Shown here: positions 33,609 to 45,080 of the stretch, one piece after another
How positions within the stretch are numbered: position 1 is the first letter of the stretch
Layout: each line of letters starts with the position of its first letter
Notes under the pieces: model-generated
Database searches by the model: none
Seen by the model: only the letters and a program-made list of their open reading frames with translations
Told to the model about the DNA's origin: nothing
Made by a program: the position numbers and the translations under genes
Assembly (NCBI GenBank): GCA_963575745.1
Contig: CAUYUJ010018644.1
Coordinates: 1-64,000, forward strand
Source of the DNA: Prorocentrum cordatum
Taxonomy: Eukaryota > Sar > Dinophyceae > Prorocentrales > Prorocentraceae
Direction: 5' to 3'
Length of the DNA stretch: 64,000 bases

Positions 33609-34311
33609 TCACTTGTCACCGTCGGCATTAGACAAGTTCCAGGACTCCTCGCTGGGATGATCGCTGTCCAGCCCGGCGTCGTCTGCAGCATCCTCACCCT
33701 TCTTGGCCCTCTTGGGCTTCGGCTCAGCCAGGTCCCCCCCGTCGCCGTCCCCTGCGCCGGCGGCTGCCTTCTTTGCCTCCGCCCTGGCCTTCCGGGTGGC
33801 AGCCGCCTTCTCTGCCCTGGCCTTGAGCGCGGCGGCCTTGGCGGCGGCCTCGGCGTCGGCGACGCTGGCGCCCGGCGCCTGCCCGTTGAAGAAGGCGGCA
33901 GCCTCGAGAGAAGGAGGAGGAAGGGATGATGAGGAGGGGGGGAGGAGGAGGAAGAGGGGGAGGGAAGGAGAGGGGAAGGGGTCGGAGGGAGGGGGAGGGA
34001 GGGGGGAGGGAGAAGGAGGAGAGGAGAGATGGGAAAGAGGAGGGAGGTGAAGCTCGATGCCTTTCCTCAACCACCGCGCTCTGCATCCTATCCCGCATCC
34101 TCCCTTTCCTTATCGCTCCCTGCTCCCCTCCTACTCCCCCGTATTCCTCATCCTCCTGCTGCTGCTCCTCCGCCTCACCCTCCTGGGGTCCTGCCCTCGA
34201 ACCTTAGGGTCGTAGTGCAGGTGGCACTGCTCATTGACCACGCAGCGGAGGGCGGCCATCTTGAAGCGGTCCTGGAGAGCCTCGACGAGGGGAATTGCAG
34301 GAGGAAGAGGA

Positions 34312-34342
<31 letters not shown>

Positions 34343-35827
34343 GAGGAGGAGGGGGATGAAGACGAGGAACGAGAAGAGGAAGCATAGGAGACAGGGGAAT
34401 GAAGGATTAGTGGGAAGAGGGTGGAGTGAGAAGTCAGGGAAGGAGGAGTGGGGGAATCCCCTTGCCCGTCACCTCGTTTCCTGGCCCATCCCCCTCCCCC
34501 TCATCCCCCTCCTCCGTCCCATCCTCCTCCTTCATCATCCTCATGCCCTATCATCACCATCATCTCAATCCGAGGCCTCGGCGTGCAGCTCAGTGAAAGC
34601 CAGGCAGAAGTAGGTGATGCCCTCGTGGATGCACTCCTCGCCGTACGCGCCCGGGCCGGGCGAGATGTCGAACGCGTGGGACGCGAAGTGCCTGTGATTC
34701 AGCTCCGAGAAGAACTTCGGCGGCATCGCGTTCATGAAGACCATCTCCCAGTCGTCGTTCTCGCGCTTCTTGCCCTCGCCCTGGCCGGCGACCTTGCCGC
34801 CCACGGCGATCCGGTAGTCCTTGCCGTAGATGCATTACTTGGTTGCGAAGGTGGCCTGCCACTCCTCGCTGGGCACGGGCAGCACGACGGGGCCGATGAT
34901 CGCGCCCTGATTGGTGCCCGATGATGGGTAGTGCTTCGAAGCACGCGGCGGCAGCTGCAAGGGGGCGGCCGAGCAAATGTGCAACTGGCTCGTCTGCTTG
35001 ACGCAGGCCACTCCGCGCGTAAGCTTCTTGCGCTCCTTCATGCTGGCCTCGTCCTTGTGGACCGTGATCCCCCTGGATACGAAGCGGACGGCCTCCTCGT
35101 CGTCCTCATCATGATCATCAACCACGACGGCCTCATCATCGTCGGGGGCCTTCTTCTCAGATTTCTCGAGGATCGAACCAACCTTCCACGGTGCAAGCAG
35201 GGCCTTGGTGATGCCAGGCTTACCCCCGTCCATCAAGAATACCACCTCGCCGTCGTTCAAGGACGCCTTGTTGCCCTCCCCTGCGCGAGCTTCCAGAACC
35301 GCCTGGACAATGCGCCTGTATGGTTTCTCTTGGAATGGAGGGGATCGCAGGTGCGGGCTGGTGACTGACTCGCCGAAATGATCGGGATTGAAATGGAAGA
35401 CGAACACCCCCGACATGTCCGCTAGCCTGCGTTCGCAGGCTCCAGGCGTATCATCATCATTATCGTCGTCTTCTCCGTCGTCGTCGTCGTCAACGACAAC
35501 AACAACGTCATCATCGTCATCGTCATCGTCATCATCATCCCCAGGCTCCTCCTCCTGCTGCTTGCCTGCCGCGCTCCCCTTCAGCGCCCCGTCTACCCGC
35601 ATCCCCTGGGCCAGGACATCGACGGCCCCAACGTCGTCGAGGCTGCATGGGGGGGGGGTGGCGGCACTCGGCAGAGCGTCGGATCTCCCTCGGCCATCGC
35701 CATATTCGACGAGCGGATCTCCTGTTTCAGCATGTTCATGTTGCTCGGGATCACCTGGCGTAGGAGGAGGGCAAGGCACGTTGTGGGAGGGAGGTGGGGG
35801 AGGGCAGTCAGAGTAGGAACTCCTCAT
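33609..35827 (-). CDS. Multi-exon gene with methyltransferase-like segment
   Basis: Exon 1 spans about 35,827-34,565. An acidic leader with a long Asp run precedes MSGVFVFHFNPDHFGES, LNDGEVVFLMDGGKPG, GITVHKDEASMKERKK and IGPVVLPVPSEEWQATF. TAA at 34,837-34,835 interrupts, yet the same frame continues CIYGKDYRIAVGGKV, VFMNAMPPKFFSELNH and AFDISPGPGAYGEECI. The DISPGPG turn resembles motif I of SAM-dependent methyltransferases. Exon 2, about 34,290-34,195 (VEALQDRFKMAALRCVV, CHLHYDPK), ends AAG with GTTCG. Exon 3, about 33,905-33,609, is Ala/Lys-rich with KPKRAKKGED, a plausible nuclear signal. Its apparent TGA lies inside CAAGTGAGTAA, a strong donor, so the gene may continue. Methyltransferase assignment is tentative. 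Confidence 0.55.
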
Positions 35828-37500
35828 CCTCCTCCCCCTCGTCCCTCTCCTCCTCCTTCTCCTACACCGCCTCCTCCCGATCCATCAGTGGTGCCATTCT
35901 ACTGGCGAAGCTTTTGACGACAAAACGCAATTCAAAAAATTAAACGCTCAATCGCAAAATGCTCGGTATAGCGTTGGACCAATCGCGGCTGACTGAACGC
36001 GAGAACGCGAGCGCCCGCGCGATGCTCCTCGCTGCAGACTGAAGCCCCGATGGGCACCACGATCACAGCGTTTGGCGCGAAAGGGCGCGGACCGAATTGC
36101 CTGCCAATCGCGACGTTGCGATGAGGAACCGCTGCGCCAATGACAGCGGCAGCGGTGATACATCGAACAAACACCTTGGAGCAAGTGTCATTGCGACAGC
36201 GACATCAAAGGCGCCATTACGTTCAATGACACATTGGAGGTCGCGCAACCACGCGCGAACCCCACGCGGCACTACACCGCGCAACCGCATGATGAACGCA
36301 AACTGCACAAGCCAACGCGACGCGCGTGCCTGCGCGCGCTAACCCACAACCAGTGGCTCGCACGTGCGAGCGCGCACGTTCGAGGGCGATGGCATCGCCA
36401 GAAGTCGCGGCGCGATGGCAACTGGCTGTGCAAATTTGCAAGTCGCCAGGCGCACTTCTGAAAGTTCTTGGGGTCGCAAAACCATAATGAAAACCGCGCC
36501 GCGCATCCAAAGCGACGCGATCACGCGAGTAGGGCCGCCCGCGCACGGCAAGGCGCGAACGCAAACCCAAGCTGGAAAAAAAACCAGCGATGTATGGAAT
36601 CGGATTGCAGCGGGCGCTGGTTTTCAGGGCGCGCTAAAAACGCATCGCGCGTCGAAGCGCGACCGCCAACAGTCAGCTATGAGGCTGGGCACCCTCGCTG
36701 GGAACGGTCAGAACTCAAGAGCAGCGGCCAGGAATTGATGGGCGCCTCGAACGGCGGCGACAACAAAAAACACATCCCCTCGTCGCCGCACGGCGCAAGA
36801 AGCGGCGCAGTCGACCGCGCGCGTCCGCACCGCGCAGATTAGCGCAAGACGCGACGCACAACGAAGGGATTGAAAGCCCGCTCGCGCGCGCACGCGCGCA
36901 CGCCGCAAAGGCGGGAGCGCGCCCCCGCGGGCCTGCGCGCGTTCCGAAGGGCCGCCAGCGCGCGCCAGCGCAGCCTGCGCACTGGGCGTCGACCCACCGC
37001 GGAGACGACGTCGACGCAGAGGGTTCTGTGGAGCCAGAATACTTGAGCCAGAATGGTCGGATCCAAACTTGCAACAGAGGGGGGGGGCGCCGGGGGCGGC
37101 GGGGGGGGGCAGGAGCGGAGGGTTTGGCGGGGCGGGGGCCGGAGGCGCAGCGGGGGGACGCAGAGTAGAGCGCGGCGAGGGGGGGAAGGGGGTCGGAGGG
37201 GAAGGAAAGGAAGGCCGCCACCATGCTTTCGCACGCAGAGGCGCGTGAAAACGCTTCGCGCTTCCATTTGGGATTATTTCCAACGTTCTCTAAGGCGTAT
37301 GACGTACTTGCAGTTCGACAGGATATGCAATCGCACCCCGTTTGGCGCGCGCAATGCGTCTGGTTAGTGTCATCGAGGCCACGGCCGTGCATAAGTGACA
37401 CAACAGCCGCCCCGTCTCAACAACCATCTGTTTGATCGTTTCAACCCCCGCGCGTTCCAATCCAATGTTGGCCCTACGCTGCCCGACAGGTTCCAAAGCG
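35828..37500. other. CG-rich repeat-like region, no gene accepted
   Basis: 35.93-36.90 kb is unusual: GCGCG words mixed with AAAAACC/CGAAAA and no clear coding frame. The composition resembles 45.15-45.60 kb. 37.08-37.20 kb is G-rich. A minus frame near 37,430-37,290 (GLERAGVETIKQMVVETG) may be a lone exon but is unsupported. Confidence 0.35.
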
Positions 37501-38619
37501 GGCCCCGAGACGGCCGCGCGTGGCCCCGAGGCGGCCCGCGAGGCGCCCGCGGCGGCGCAGGAAGACATCGCGACGGCCCCTTGGGGATCCCAGAAGGCGC
37601 GCCGCGACCAGCTAATCCTTTGATTCCGCACCGACAAGACCCACGAAGGACGCGCGAGGCGGCGCAAACGCGCGCAAGGATATCCGAGGGCCCCCACCAC
37701 AGCACCGAAAGACAAATACTATTGATCTATCCTTGATTATACTCAAGATGTGGAGGTCCGCACCTTTCGGGCTCCCTGGCGCCCCAGGGCGGCCTTCGAG
37801 GTCCCCAAAGACCACTCCGAGACGGCCAACGACCCCTCAGAAGACCGCCCGATTGTCGGAGAGGGCCCCAAGACGGCCCATAAATCATCATAGATTATCA
37901 AACGACGCCCACAGGCGGTCTCGAAAGGAGTCCGCGAACAGGAAAAGCACTCAACCCGCGGCCGCCCAGGCGGCCCAAGAGCTCCGCAAGGGCGGCCCCC
38001 GCGCTGGTCCACAGAAGCTGACGCCATGCATGTTTCATCGTTTGTGTCCACGTTTGAAAAATCGGTCGCGTTTGTTTTCCGCATTTTCGGATGGGCCGCG
38101 AGATTTCTCCGAGCGCCCAAAAAAACTTCCAGCGAGGTCCTCGACGGGGCCCATATGACGGCCTCGAACGGCCTCAAAATGACGGAAAACGAACGCAGGG
38201 CCAAGCGAGGACGCGCCACGATGCCCCCCTTATCAAGCACAAAACCTGGGACAATGCGGGGCCAGTGTGCAAATTAGCATGTGCACCAATGCACCCAGTG
38301 ACATTTTATCAAACCTCAACTGTCCGAAACCATGCGTCTACCACATGTCAGCAACAAAAAACTGATGTGAAAACGCAACTGTCCAAAACGAGTTTCCTGG
38401 ACAATTGAATCGCGGTTCTGATGTCTCGAATGTCATGCCGCAGGTTGCCTTCATCATCCGCCGCAACACTGCGGAACCTCAACTGTTCCTAACAATTGTT
38501 TCCCTGGGCCCCTTGCCACCAGGCTAACCCAACAACGCAGATAAGAAACGCCCAGCCACCAAACCAAAAAAAAAAAAACAACGTAGCCTGGCGAAAAAAC
38601 CCAACCATATACAACTGGG
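37501..38619. other. Decayed repeat DNA, no gene accepted
   Basis: Contains GGCCCCGAGACGGCC-type words related to the 39 and 61 kb arrays. Minus frames read as Leu/Gly/Arg repeats. Confidence 0.35.
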
Positions 38620-38760
38620 GGCTCCATGTGGGGCCGCGGACCGTGCGAGGGGTGCGTCCATGCGACGTGGCGCCGCCATGTGGACGATGCTACTGGGGCC
38701 TTCGGCGGACCCCCCTGTGGGTCCACGAACCGCGCGCTGGGTTTGCAGCCGCACGATTTG
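38620..38760. repeat. 86-bp family, inverted fragment
   Basis: GGCGCCGCCATGTGGAC, then CTACTGGGGCCTTCGG and a CCACGAACCG end match the reverse complement of the 1.3 kb array, with divergence. Confidence 0.7.
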
Positions 38761-38885
38761 TGAAGACCGCATGCGGGGCGGCGCACGATTTGTGAAGACT
38801 GTCTGCGGTGTTCTTGGCCAGAGGATTTGTTAACACCGTCTGCGGGGTTTTTGGCGGCACGATTTGTTAACACCCTGGGCGCGAA
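38755..38885. repeat. GCACGATTTGTTAACACC repeats
   Basis: Three to four copies of a roughly 45-bp unit with ACGATTTGTTAACACCGTC and GCGGGGTTTTTGGC. The same unit recurs twice at 40.08-40.14 kb. Confidence 0.75.
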
Positions 38886-38940
38886 ACGATGTGCGAACAC
38901 CTGGGCGCCGCGCGATGTGGTAACAACCTGGGCGCCGCGC

Positions 38941-39065
38941 AGTCCCACCAGCCCTCTGGGCGTAGGTGGTTTTGGGAGTTTCCTCTTCCAACCCCCTTTC
39001 TTCCCCTTGGGGGAAGGGTTTACCCCTCCCCCTCCCCCCTCCACTGGACCTGGACGGGAGGTTTC
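38941..39065. repeat. Module with inverted copy at 59.81-59.93 kb
   Basis: Begins AGTCCCACCAGCCCTCTG, continues with CTTCCCCTTGGGGGAAGGG and TTTACCCCTCCCCC, and ends near CTGGACGGG. The reverse complement at 59,806-59,931 matches along its length with small indels. Confidence 0.7.
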
Positions 39066-39079
39066 GCTGGTAGTTGGAG

Positions 39080-39760
39080 CGTCCAAGATGGCCCAAGATG
39101 GCTCCAAAAGCGCCCCGGGGAGCCCAATATGAGCTCCAAGATTGCTCAAGAAGCTAGCCTCAGATGCCTCAAGACGGCTCCGAAGATGCTCCAGCAGGCC
39201 CGAAAACCGCCCCAGGACGGCTCCGAGAGGCCAGCTAGGTCCCCCAGGAGGCCTCCAAGAGGCCAAAATCCTTCAAAAACCGAAGGAACATCAATGCGTG
39301 TTGCTTTCTCACCCTTTCGCTTCCGATGGCCTTCCGAGGCCTCAAGATGGCTCCAAGAGGGCCCAAGATAGCCCCAAGAGGGGCCCAAGATGGCCTCAAG
39401 ACGGCCCCAAGAGCGCCCAAGAGCGCTCCAAGAGCGCCTCGAGATGAGCCCAAGAGGCGATTTTAGAGGATCTAGAGGGGCAGGCCTAATTAACCCCACT
39501 CTCTTCTTTGATCGATCGCCTCCAAGATGGCCCTAAGAAGCGCCAAGGAGGCCCCAAAAGGCGCCAAGATGGCCCCAAGATGGCCCCAAGATGGCCCCAA
39601 CATGGCCCCAAGAGGTCCCCGAGAGGCTGGCACCCAAGACGCCCCAAGAGGCCTCCGGGACCGCCGAGACGCTCCCAAGACGCCCTAAGAGGCCTTCAGG
39701 ACGCCCCCAAGAGACCCCCGAAGAGACTCCGAGAGGCATCCAAGAGGCCTCTGGCCATTC
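39080..39760. repeat. Degenerate CCAAGATGGCCC 11-mer array
   Basis: Imperfect 11-12 bp units such as CCAAGATGGCCCCAAGAGG. On the minus strand the period creates Leu-Gly/Trp-rich open frames (LGAILGPSWGHLGA) that are not genes. Related sequence is at 44.2, 44.6, 59.3 and 60.9 kb. Confidence 0.8.
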
Positions 39761-40079
39761 TGCTCGCCCTTCTCCTCGTCCTCCTTTTCATTCTCGTCCT
39801 GCTCCTGCTCCTCCTCCTCCTCCTCCTCATCCGCCTATTGCTCTTCCTCCCTCTACCCTCCTCCCGCTCCCCCTTTTCCTCCTTGAGTTCCTCCTCCTCA
39901 TCGTCCTCCGATTCATCCTCCATCCTCGCCGTCTTGGGTAAGACGGGTTCCCCAGCCTTGTGTTATTCTGTATGCCCCCCACTTCCCTGATCACCCCCAT
40001 TCGCCTGGGCATCGTTACTGCATGGGCTGTTGGGGATACGCGAAGCGTCAAGAATTTGTTGGTCTGGAACAGACTGGGC
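39761..40079. other. CTCCTC tract and spacer
   Basis: CTC/CCT repeats at 39,765-39,920. The text GGGGATACGCGA near 40,034 recurs near 62,262. No gene. Confidence 0.4.
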
Positions 40080-40460
40080 GCTACACGATTTGTTAACACC
40101 GTCAGCGGAGCTGTTGGCCGCACGATTTGTTAACATTGTTTCCGGCGGAGGCGGGGTGGCAATGCCACCTCCGCGCGTCGCAACGCCACTTCCGCGTGTG
40201 AAGTGCACGCCCAACTGGAGCGGCGCCGCCATGTGGACCTTGCCACTGGAGTCTTCGGTGGAACTCCCTGCGGGGCCACGAACCGTGATGATGCGTGCGC
40301 TTAAACAAGGCGGCGCCGCCATGTGGGCCCTGCCGCTGGGCCCCCCCTCGAACTCCATGTGATGCCACGGACCGTGTCAAGTCTGCGCCCACATGGCGCG
40401 GCGCCGCCATGTGGACCGCGCCGCCGAAATCTGCGGTGGAGCTCCCTGTGGGAACGACGC
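40080..40460. repeat. GATTTGTTAACA units then 86-bp family units
   Basis: Two ACGATTTGTTAACA units, then three diverged inverted units of the 86-bp family, each with GGCGGCGCCGCCATGTGG or a close variant. Same neighbour pair as at 38.6-38.9 kb. Confidence 0.75.
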
Positions 40461-41525
40461 CCCCCCAGAAGGGCTGGACCAAGCAAGAAGAAGGCGGGGG
40501 TGCCCGCCACCGTGTCCCTTCGCCCTCTTCCTCCTCCTCATATTATTCCTCCTCCTCCTCCTGCAAATTTCCCCCCCCCCTCCTCTCCCTCCCCCGCCGC
40601 GCCGCCATGTCCCCCCACCCCCCCTCGCCGCATAATGCTACTGCGAACCCGCTAGGACCGCGAATCGCCCGGCGAACGCGGCACGACCTCGTGGACGCAC
40701 CAGACCGCCCCGACAAACAGCCCAACCAAACTGACCGACAAAATGCCCACCCGGACCGTCGAACAAAATTTCCGGGGGGTGCATCCTAACTGTGAATTTA
40801 CACTGAATCCGCTCGGCAGCGACAGTCAGGAACGAATTTGTCGCGACGCTTTCCTGGGTCGGTCAGATTTTTTTGTCGCGCCCGTCGTTTTGTTTTGTCG
40901 GGCCGCCTATTTTTTTGTCGACCCATTTTGTCGGGCCGATTTTTTTGTCGTTTGTTTTTTTTGTCGGGGAGGTCTGGTTTTATGTCGGCCGATTCTGTCG
41001 GGGCAGTCGTTTTCTTTTGTCGGCTGGGCGCCGCCCGCAATGCATAGATGCAGGGAGGCAGACGGGTCACGCGGCAGCAAGGGCGCACGCGCAAAACGCA
41101 GAAGGATAACAAGAAGGAACGCGACCCAGGGCAAGGCAAGAACAACACGGAGGGGGCGAGGGGGGCGGCAAGAGCAGATGATGACGAACGGGAAAAGACA
41201 TTTGCTCGTGGAGTACGTGTCCCGACGGATCCACTCACAGGGGGCGCCGAAGTGATCGCGGCACCTTTGGCCTCCAATCTGTAACCTCGATGCCAGCAGC
41301 ACAGGCGTGCGCAGGATGCTCTGTGGGCGCAGTGCTCATGAAGTCCGCCCCGCGCGTGACGCAGGAAACAGGCGACGCAACTCAACTCCCTTGCGCCTGA
41401 AATCGGGCGGCCGCGCACGTCAAGAAATTCAGAGAGCCCCCGCGGTCGCCCCAAGGGGCCCCGCAAAGGCCTGTCAGGACCAGGACAAAAATAGGCCTGG
41501 CGAAATAACCAACCACACGCTGCTG
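40461..41525. other. Repeat-rich spacer with TTTTTGTCGG cluster
   Basis: 40,860-41,035 repeats TTTTTTGTCGGGCCG-type words about every 20-25 bp. 41,048-41,300 has competing open frames on both strands, none accepted. Confidence 0.45.
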
Positions 41526-41529
41526 CGGG

Positions 41530-41870
41530 TACCATATGGGGCCACGATTGCGCGGGGGGCGCGCCAAGATGAGGCGGCGCCGCCATGTCGACCACGCCAA
41601 TGGGGCTTCCAGTGGTACTCCACGCGGGGCCGCGAACCGAGTGAAAGGGTGCGCCCCAATGGGGCGCAGCCGCCATGTAGACCCTGCCACTGGGGCCTTC
41701 GAGTGAGCTGCATGCGGGGCCACGAGCCGTGCGAAGGGTGCGCCCGCATGGGCGGTACCGCCATGGGGCCATGCCACTGGGGCCTTCGGTGGACCTCCAT
41801 TTGAGACCACGAAACGTGTGAGGGGTACGCCCAAATGGGGCGGCGCAGCCACGTGGACCTTGATCCAGCA
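41530..41870. repeat. 86-bp family, four inverted units
   Basis: Units with GCCACTGGGGCCTTCGGTGG-like and GGGGCCACGAACCG-like blocks, reverse complement of the 1.3 kb array, diverged. Confidence 0.75.
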
Positions 41871-42004
41871 TGGATCCTGGCACGTCGGCGGGCCTGGCGA
41901 AACATAAATGTATCCAAGAAATTAGGGTCTTGTCCGAGCCCATCGATATCCTCCTGCGTGAATGCGTAAACTTCATCGCCACCCAGACTTATTCATGGTG
42001 AGAC

Positions 42005-42425
42005 TCACGCACGCCCCGTTCGTGGCCGTTCTGCGGGGGTGCCTCAAGCGGTTTGCCTGTCTTCTGTCCCAACATCCTTGGCTACCAGAGCAGACTGTGA
42101 GGATGTCTCAGGCGGGACGCTGGTTTCAGCCCCCCCCTGACGGAAACCACCACGTGTTATTTCACAGTCCCATTCGCGGCCGTTTTGTGGAGATGTCTCA
42201 AGCGGTTTGCCTGTTTCTTGTCCCAACATCCTTCGCTGTCAGAGCAGGTTTGGAGGATGTCCTAAGCGAGGCGCTCATTCTCACCCCCCATAAGGGGGAA
42301 CCGCCAGGGCTTATCTCACGGTCCCGTTCGGGGCCGTTTTGTCGGGATGTCTCAAGCGGCGTCCCTGTCATCTGTTCCAACATCCTTCGCTTTCGGAACA
42401 TATTTGGAGGATGTCGCGAGCGTGG
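42005..42425. repeat. About 155-bp repeat, three units
   Basis: Each unit has GGATGTCTCAAGCGG, CTGTCCCAACATCCTTCGCT, TTTGGAGGATGTC and CACGGTCCCGTTCG. Shares the CCCCACAAAACGG (reverse) core with the 122-bp array and AACGGG-CGTGAGA with the 0-0.6 kb array. Confidence 0.85.
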
Positions 42426-43574
42426 AATGGGAGGTGCGCGCGAATGAGGGGGGGGGAAGGCAATGCGGCGAGGAGGAGGGGGACGAGGCGGAAGGCGTGG
42501 ATGACACGGGGAAAGGGAGGGGAGGGATAACGAGGGCGGTTGAGGGGGGCGAGGGAGTAGGAGAACACCAGGATGACGAAGGCGAAGGAGGATGAGAAGG
42601 AGGAGGAGGATAACAGGAGAAAAGGGGGGTAACGTGAGGGGGCAGGGGATTAGTATGATGGCGAAGTGGGGCGACGGGGGGTAGAAGATAACAAAGAGGA
42701 GGGGTCATGCCGCATTCAATTTCCTCAGGCCCTTTCCGGCCGTTTTGCTGCGATTTGGGCGGTTCTTCGGGCGGTGCCAAGCGCTCTAATACCCAGAAGG
42801 GCGAGAGCGTGACGTTCCTTTTCATTTTCTTGTGTCTGATCAGTTTGATGGCGCCCGAAAAGCATCCTCGCTGACAGCGCGCGGTATTTTTTGGGAGCTC
42901 TTGGATTGTCCTCGGGTTGGTGTGAATCATTTTGGGCCGCATGGGCCGTCGCGTCGTGATTGTCTCTATGAAAAATGATCACCTTCAGCGGTGTCGGCCG
43001 TCGTTGGGGGCAGTGTGCGCCGCCATGGCAGTTCGCATCAATGCAGAGGACGTTTGAATGACATAGGGCCGATGGGGGGGGGGCGGCACATTTGGGAGCA
43101 GCTGCGACGATTGGTATGGCCGAGCCGCCCTCATTCTAAATATGCGACGTGCTCTTTTTTTTGTTTTTTTCCAGGGCGCGCTGTCAGCAGCGGGAACGCC
43201 GCGCGCCTGGATGCCCCGATGGGAGCTCGCGGATTGGATTTTACAGTGCGACGGCGGCCCCAGTCCGTTATCACCGCGTGATGTTCGCCCCGCGCGGATG
43301 GCGTTGCATGTCAGACGGGTAATCCCCATCGAGGGTTTGGTGCAGTTTGCATTTTCGCCATATCCTAAGATGGTTTTTTGTTATTACTTGGACGCCTCCT
43401 ACTCCTTCTCACTCTTCTCCTGCCCTCTCCTCCTCATGCCCCGACTTACTCATATACAGACTGACTCGCACTCAGACTAACTCAGACACATATTCACACA
43501 CAAATACCTACTCATACTCATACCTACTCATACTCAGACCTGCTCCGACTCAGACTTACTCATGCTGAGACTCA
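42426..43574. other. Gene-free spacer
   Basis: G-rich GAGGGGGAGGA tract (42,445-42,680), unremarkable middle, ACTCATAC repeats at 43,440-43,565. No coding frame accepted. Confidence 0.4.
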
Positions 43575-44015
43575 CGCGCGCCCCGTTCGCGGTCGTTTCG
43601 CGGGGATGCCTCAAGCGGTTTGCTTGTTTTCTGTCCCAACCTATTTCGCTATCGGAGCTGATTTAGAAGATGTCTCGAGCGTGGCGCTAAGTTTCACCCC
43701 CCTTAGGGGAGCAGCCAATGGTTATCTCACGGTCCCCTTCGCGGCCGTTCTGCGGGGATGTCTCCAGCGGCTTGCCTGTTTTCTGTTCCAACGCCCTTCG
43801 CTTTCGGAGCAGATTTGGAGGATGTCTAGAGCGAGGCGCTCATTTTCACGTCCCTAAGGAGCCGCCGAGGGGTTATCTCACGGTCCCGTTCGCGGCCGTT
43901 TTGTGGGGATGTCTCAAGCGGGTTTGCCTGTTAGTTGTCCCAACATCATTCGCTTCCGGAGCAGATTTGGAGGATGTCTCGAGCGAGGCGCTCATTGTCA
44001 CCCCCGTAAGGGGAT
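43575..44015. repeat. About 155-bp repeat, three further units
   Basis: Continuation of the 42.0 kb family in the same orientation after a 1.1 kb spacer. Confidence 0.85.
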
Positions 44016-44579
44016 TCAAATATTCACTGCGTGGGGCTCCCCATATGCGCATTTATTCCCATGGACCTGTCCGCCGTGAGAATCTAGGCGCAAAAAACTT
44101 TCGAGTATAAACGGGTTTCAGTTGTGACGGTCTGGTCATGAATCTAACTGAGAATCAATGGAGTGTGAATGAGACTAAGTAGTACGAGCGCGTCTCTGCG
44201 CATGACCCTGGGTCCTCCTGGGGCCTCCTGGGGCCTCCTGGGGACCTACTGGGGCTTCTTGGGGCCTCCAGGAGCCTCTTTGCGCCCCCTGGGGCCTCCT
44301 GGGACCTCCTAGGGAGGATTCGTGCCCGAGGAGAGGCCCAATCTATAGCAACAGTCGTACATAAAGCATTGCGACTTGGAGCCGCAGAAAAAAAAGGGGC
44401 AATCTATAGGAACACGCGTACAACACCAAGGAGTCGTGCCCTAGGAGAGGCCCTATAGGAACATAAGTACACAGGATATGGACAATCTATAGAAACATAC
44501 GTATAACATCAAGGATTCGTGCCCCAGGTGAGGCCCAATATATGAGAGCATACGCAAAACACATGGGATTGGAGCCACC
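44016..44579. repeat. GGGGCCTCCTGG 11-mers and AATCTATAG-AACA units
   Basis: 44,205-44,325 is a GGGGCCTCCTG array. 44,335-44,560 holds about four copies of a unit with GAGAGGCCC-ATCTATAG-AACA and CGTACA-ACA. No gene. Confidence 0.6.
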
Positions 44580-44840
44580 CCTGTTGCCTTCTGAGGCCTC
44601 CTGCTCCTGGGGCCTCTCGGGGCCTCCTGTTGCCCTCCGGAGACCTCCTGGCGCTTCCTCTGGCCTCCTGGGGCCTCCTGTGGCTTCCTGAAGCCTCCAG
44701 GAGCTTCCTGGGGCCTCCTAGAGCCTCTTGGGGCATCCTGTGGCCTCTTGGGTCTTTCTGTGGCATTCTGATTCATCCTGGGACCTCATGTGGTCTCCTG
44801 GGGCCTCCTGGAACCTGTTGGAGCCTCCTGTGGCATCCCC
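44580..44840. repeat. GGGGCCTCCTGTGGC degenerate array
   Basis: Imperfect 11-bp units (GGGGCCTCCTG, TGGCTTCCTG). Related in style to the 39.1 kb array. Confidence 0.75.
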
Positions 44841-44874
44841 AGGAAAACCAGCGCCCACGAGTCTGGCCACCGAT

Positions 44875-45080
44875 CGAGACATCCTCAAAATCTGGTCCAC
44901 CTGGGGGGATGAAATGGAACGCCTCGCTCGAGACATCTTCCAAATCTGATCCGAGAGCGAAGGATGCTGGGACAGAAAACAAGCACACCGCTTGAGACAT
45001 CCCCACAAAACGGCTGCGAACGGGACCGTGAGAGAACCATTGGCGGCTCCCCTTAGGGTGGTGACAATGAGCGCCCCCCA
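44875..45080. repeat. 155-bp family, inverted unit
   Basis: Contains CGCTCGAGACATCTTCCAAA, GCTTGAGACATCCCCACAAA and CGAACGGGACCGTGAGAG: reverse orientation relative to 42-44 kb. Confidence 0.8.

Noticed and set aside
39142-39760. LGAILGPSWGHLGA-type repeat protein
   Set aside because: It is the translation of a degenerate 11-bp array and is present in several frames and at several loci with stops.
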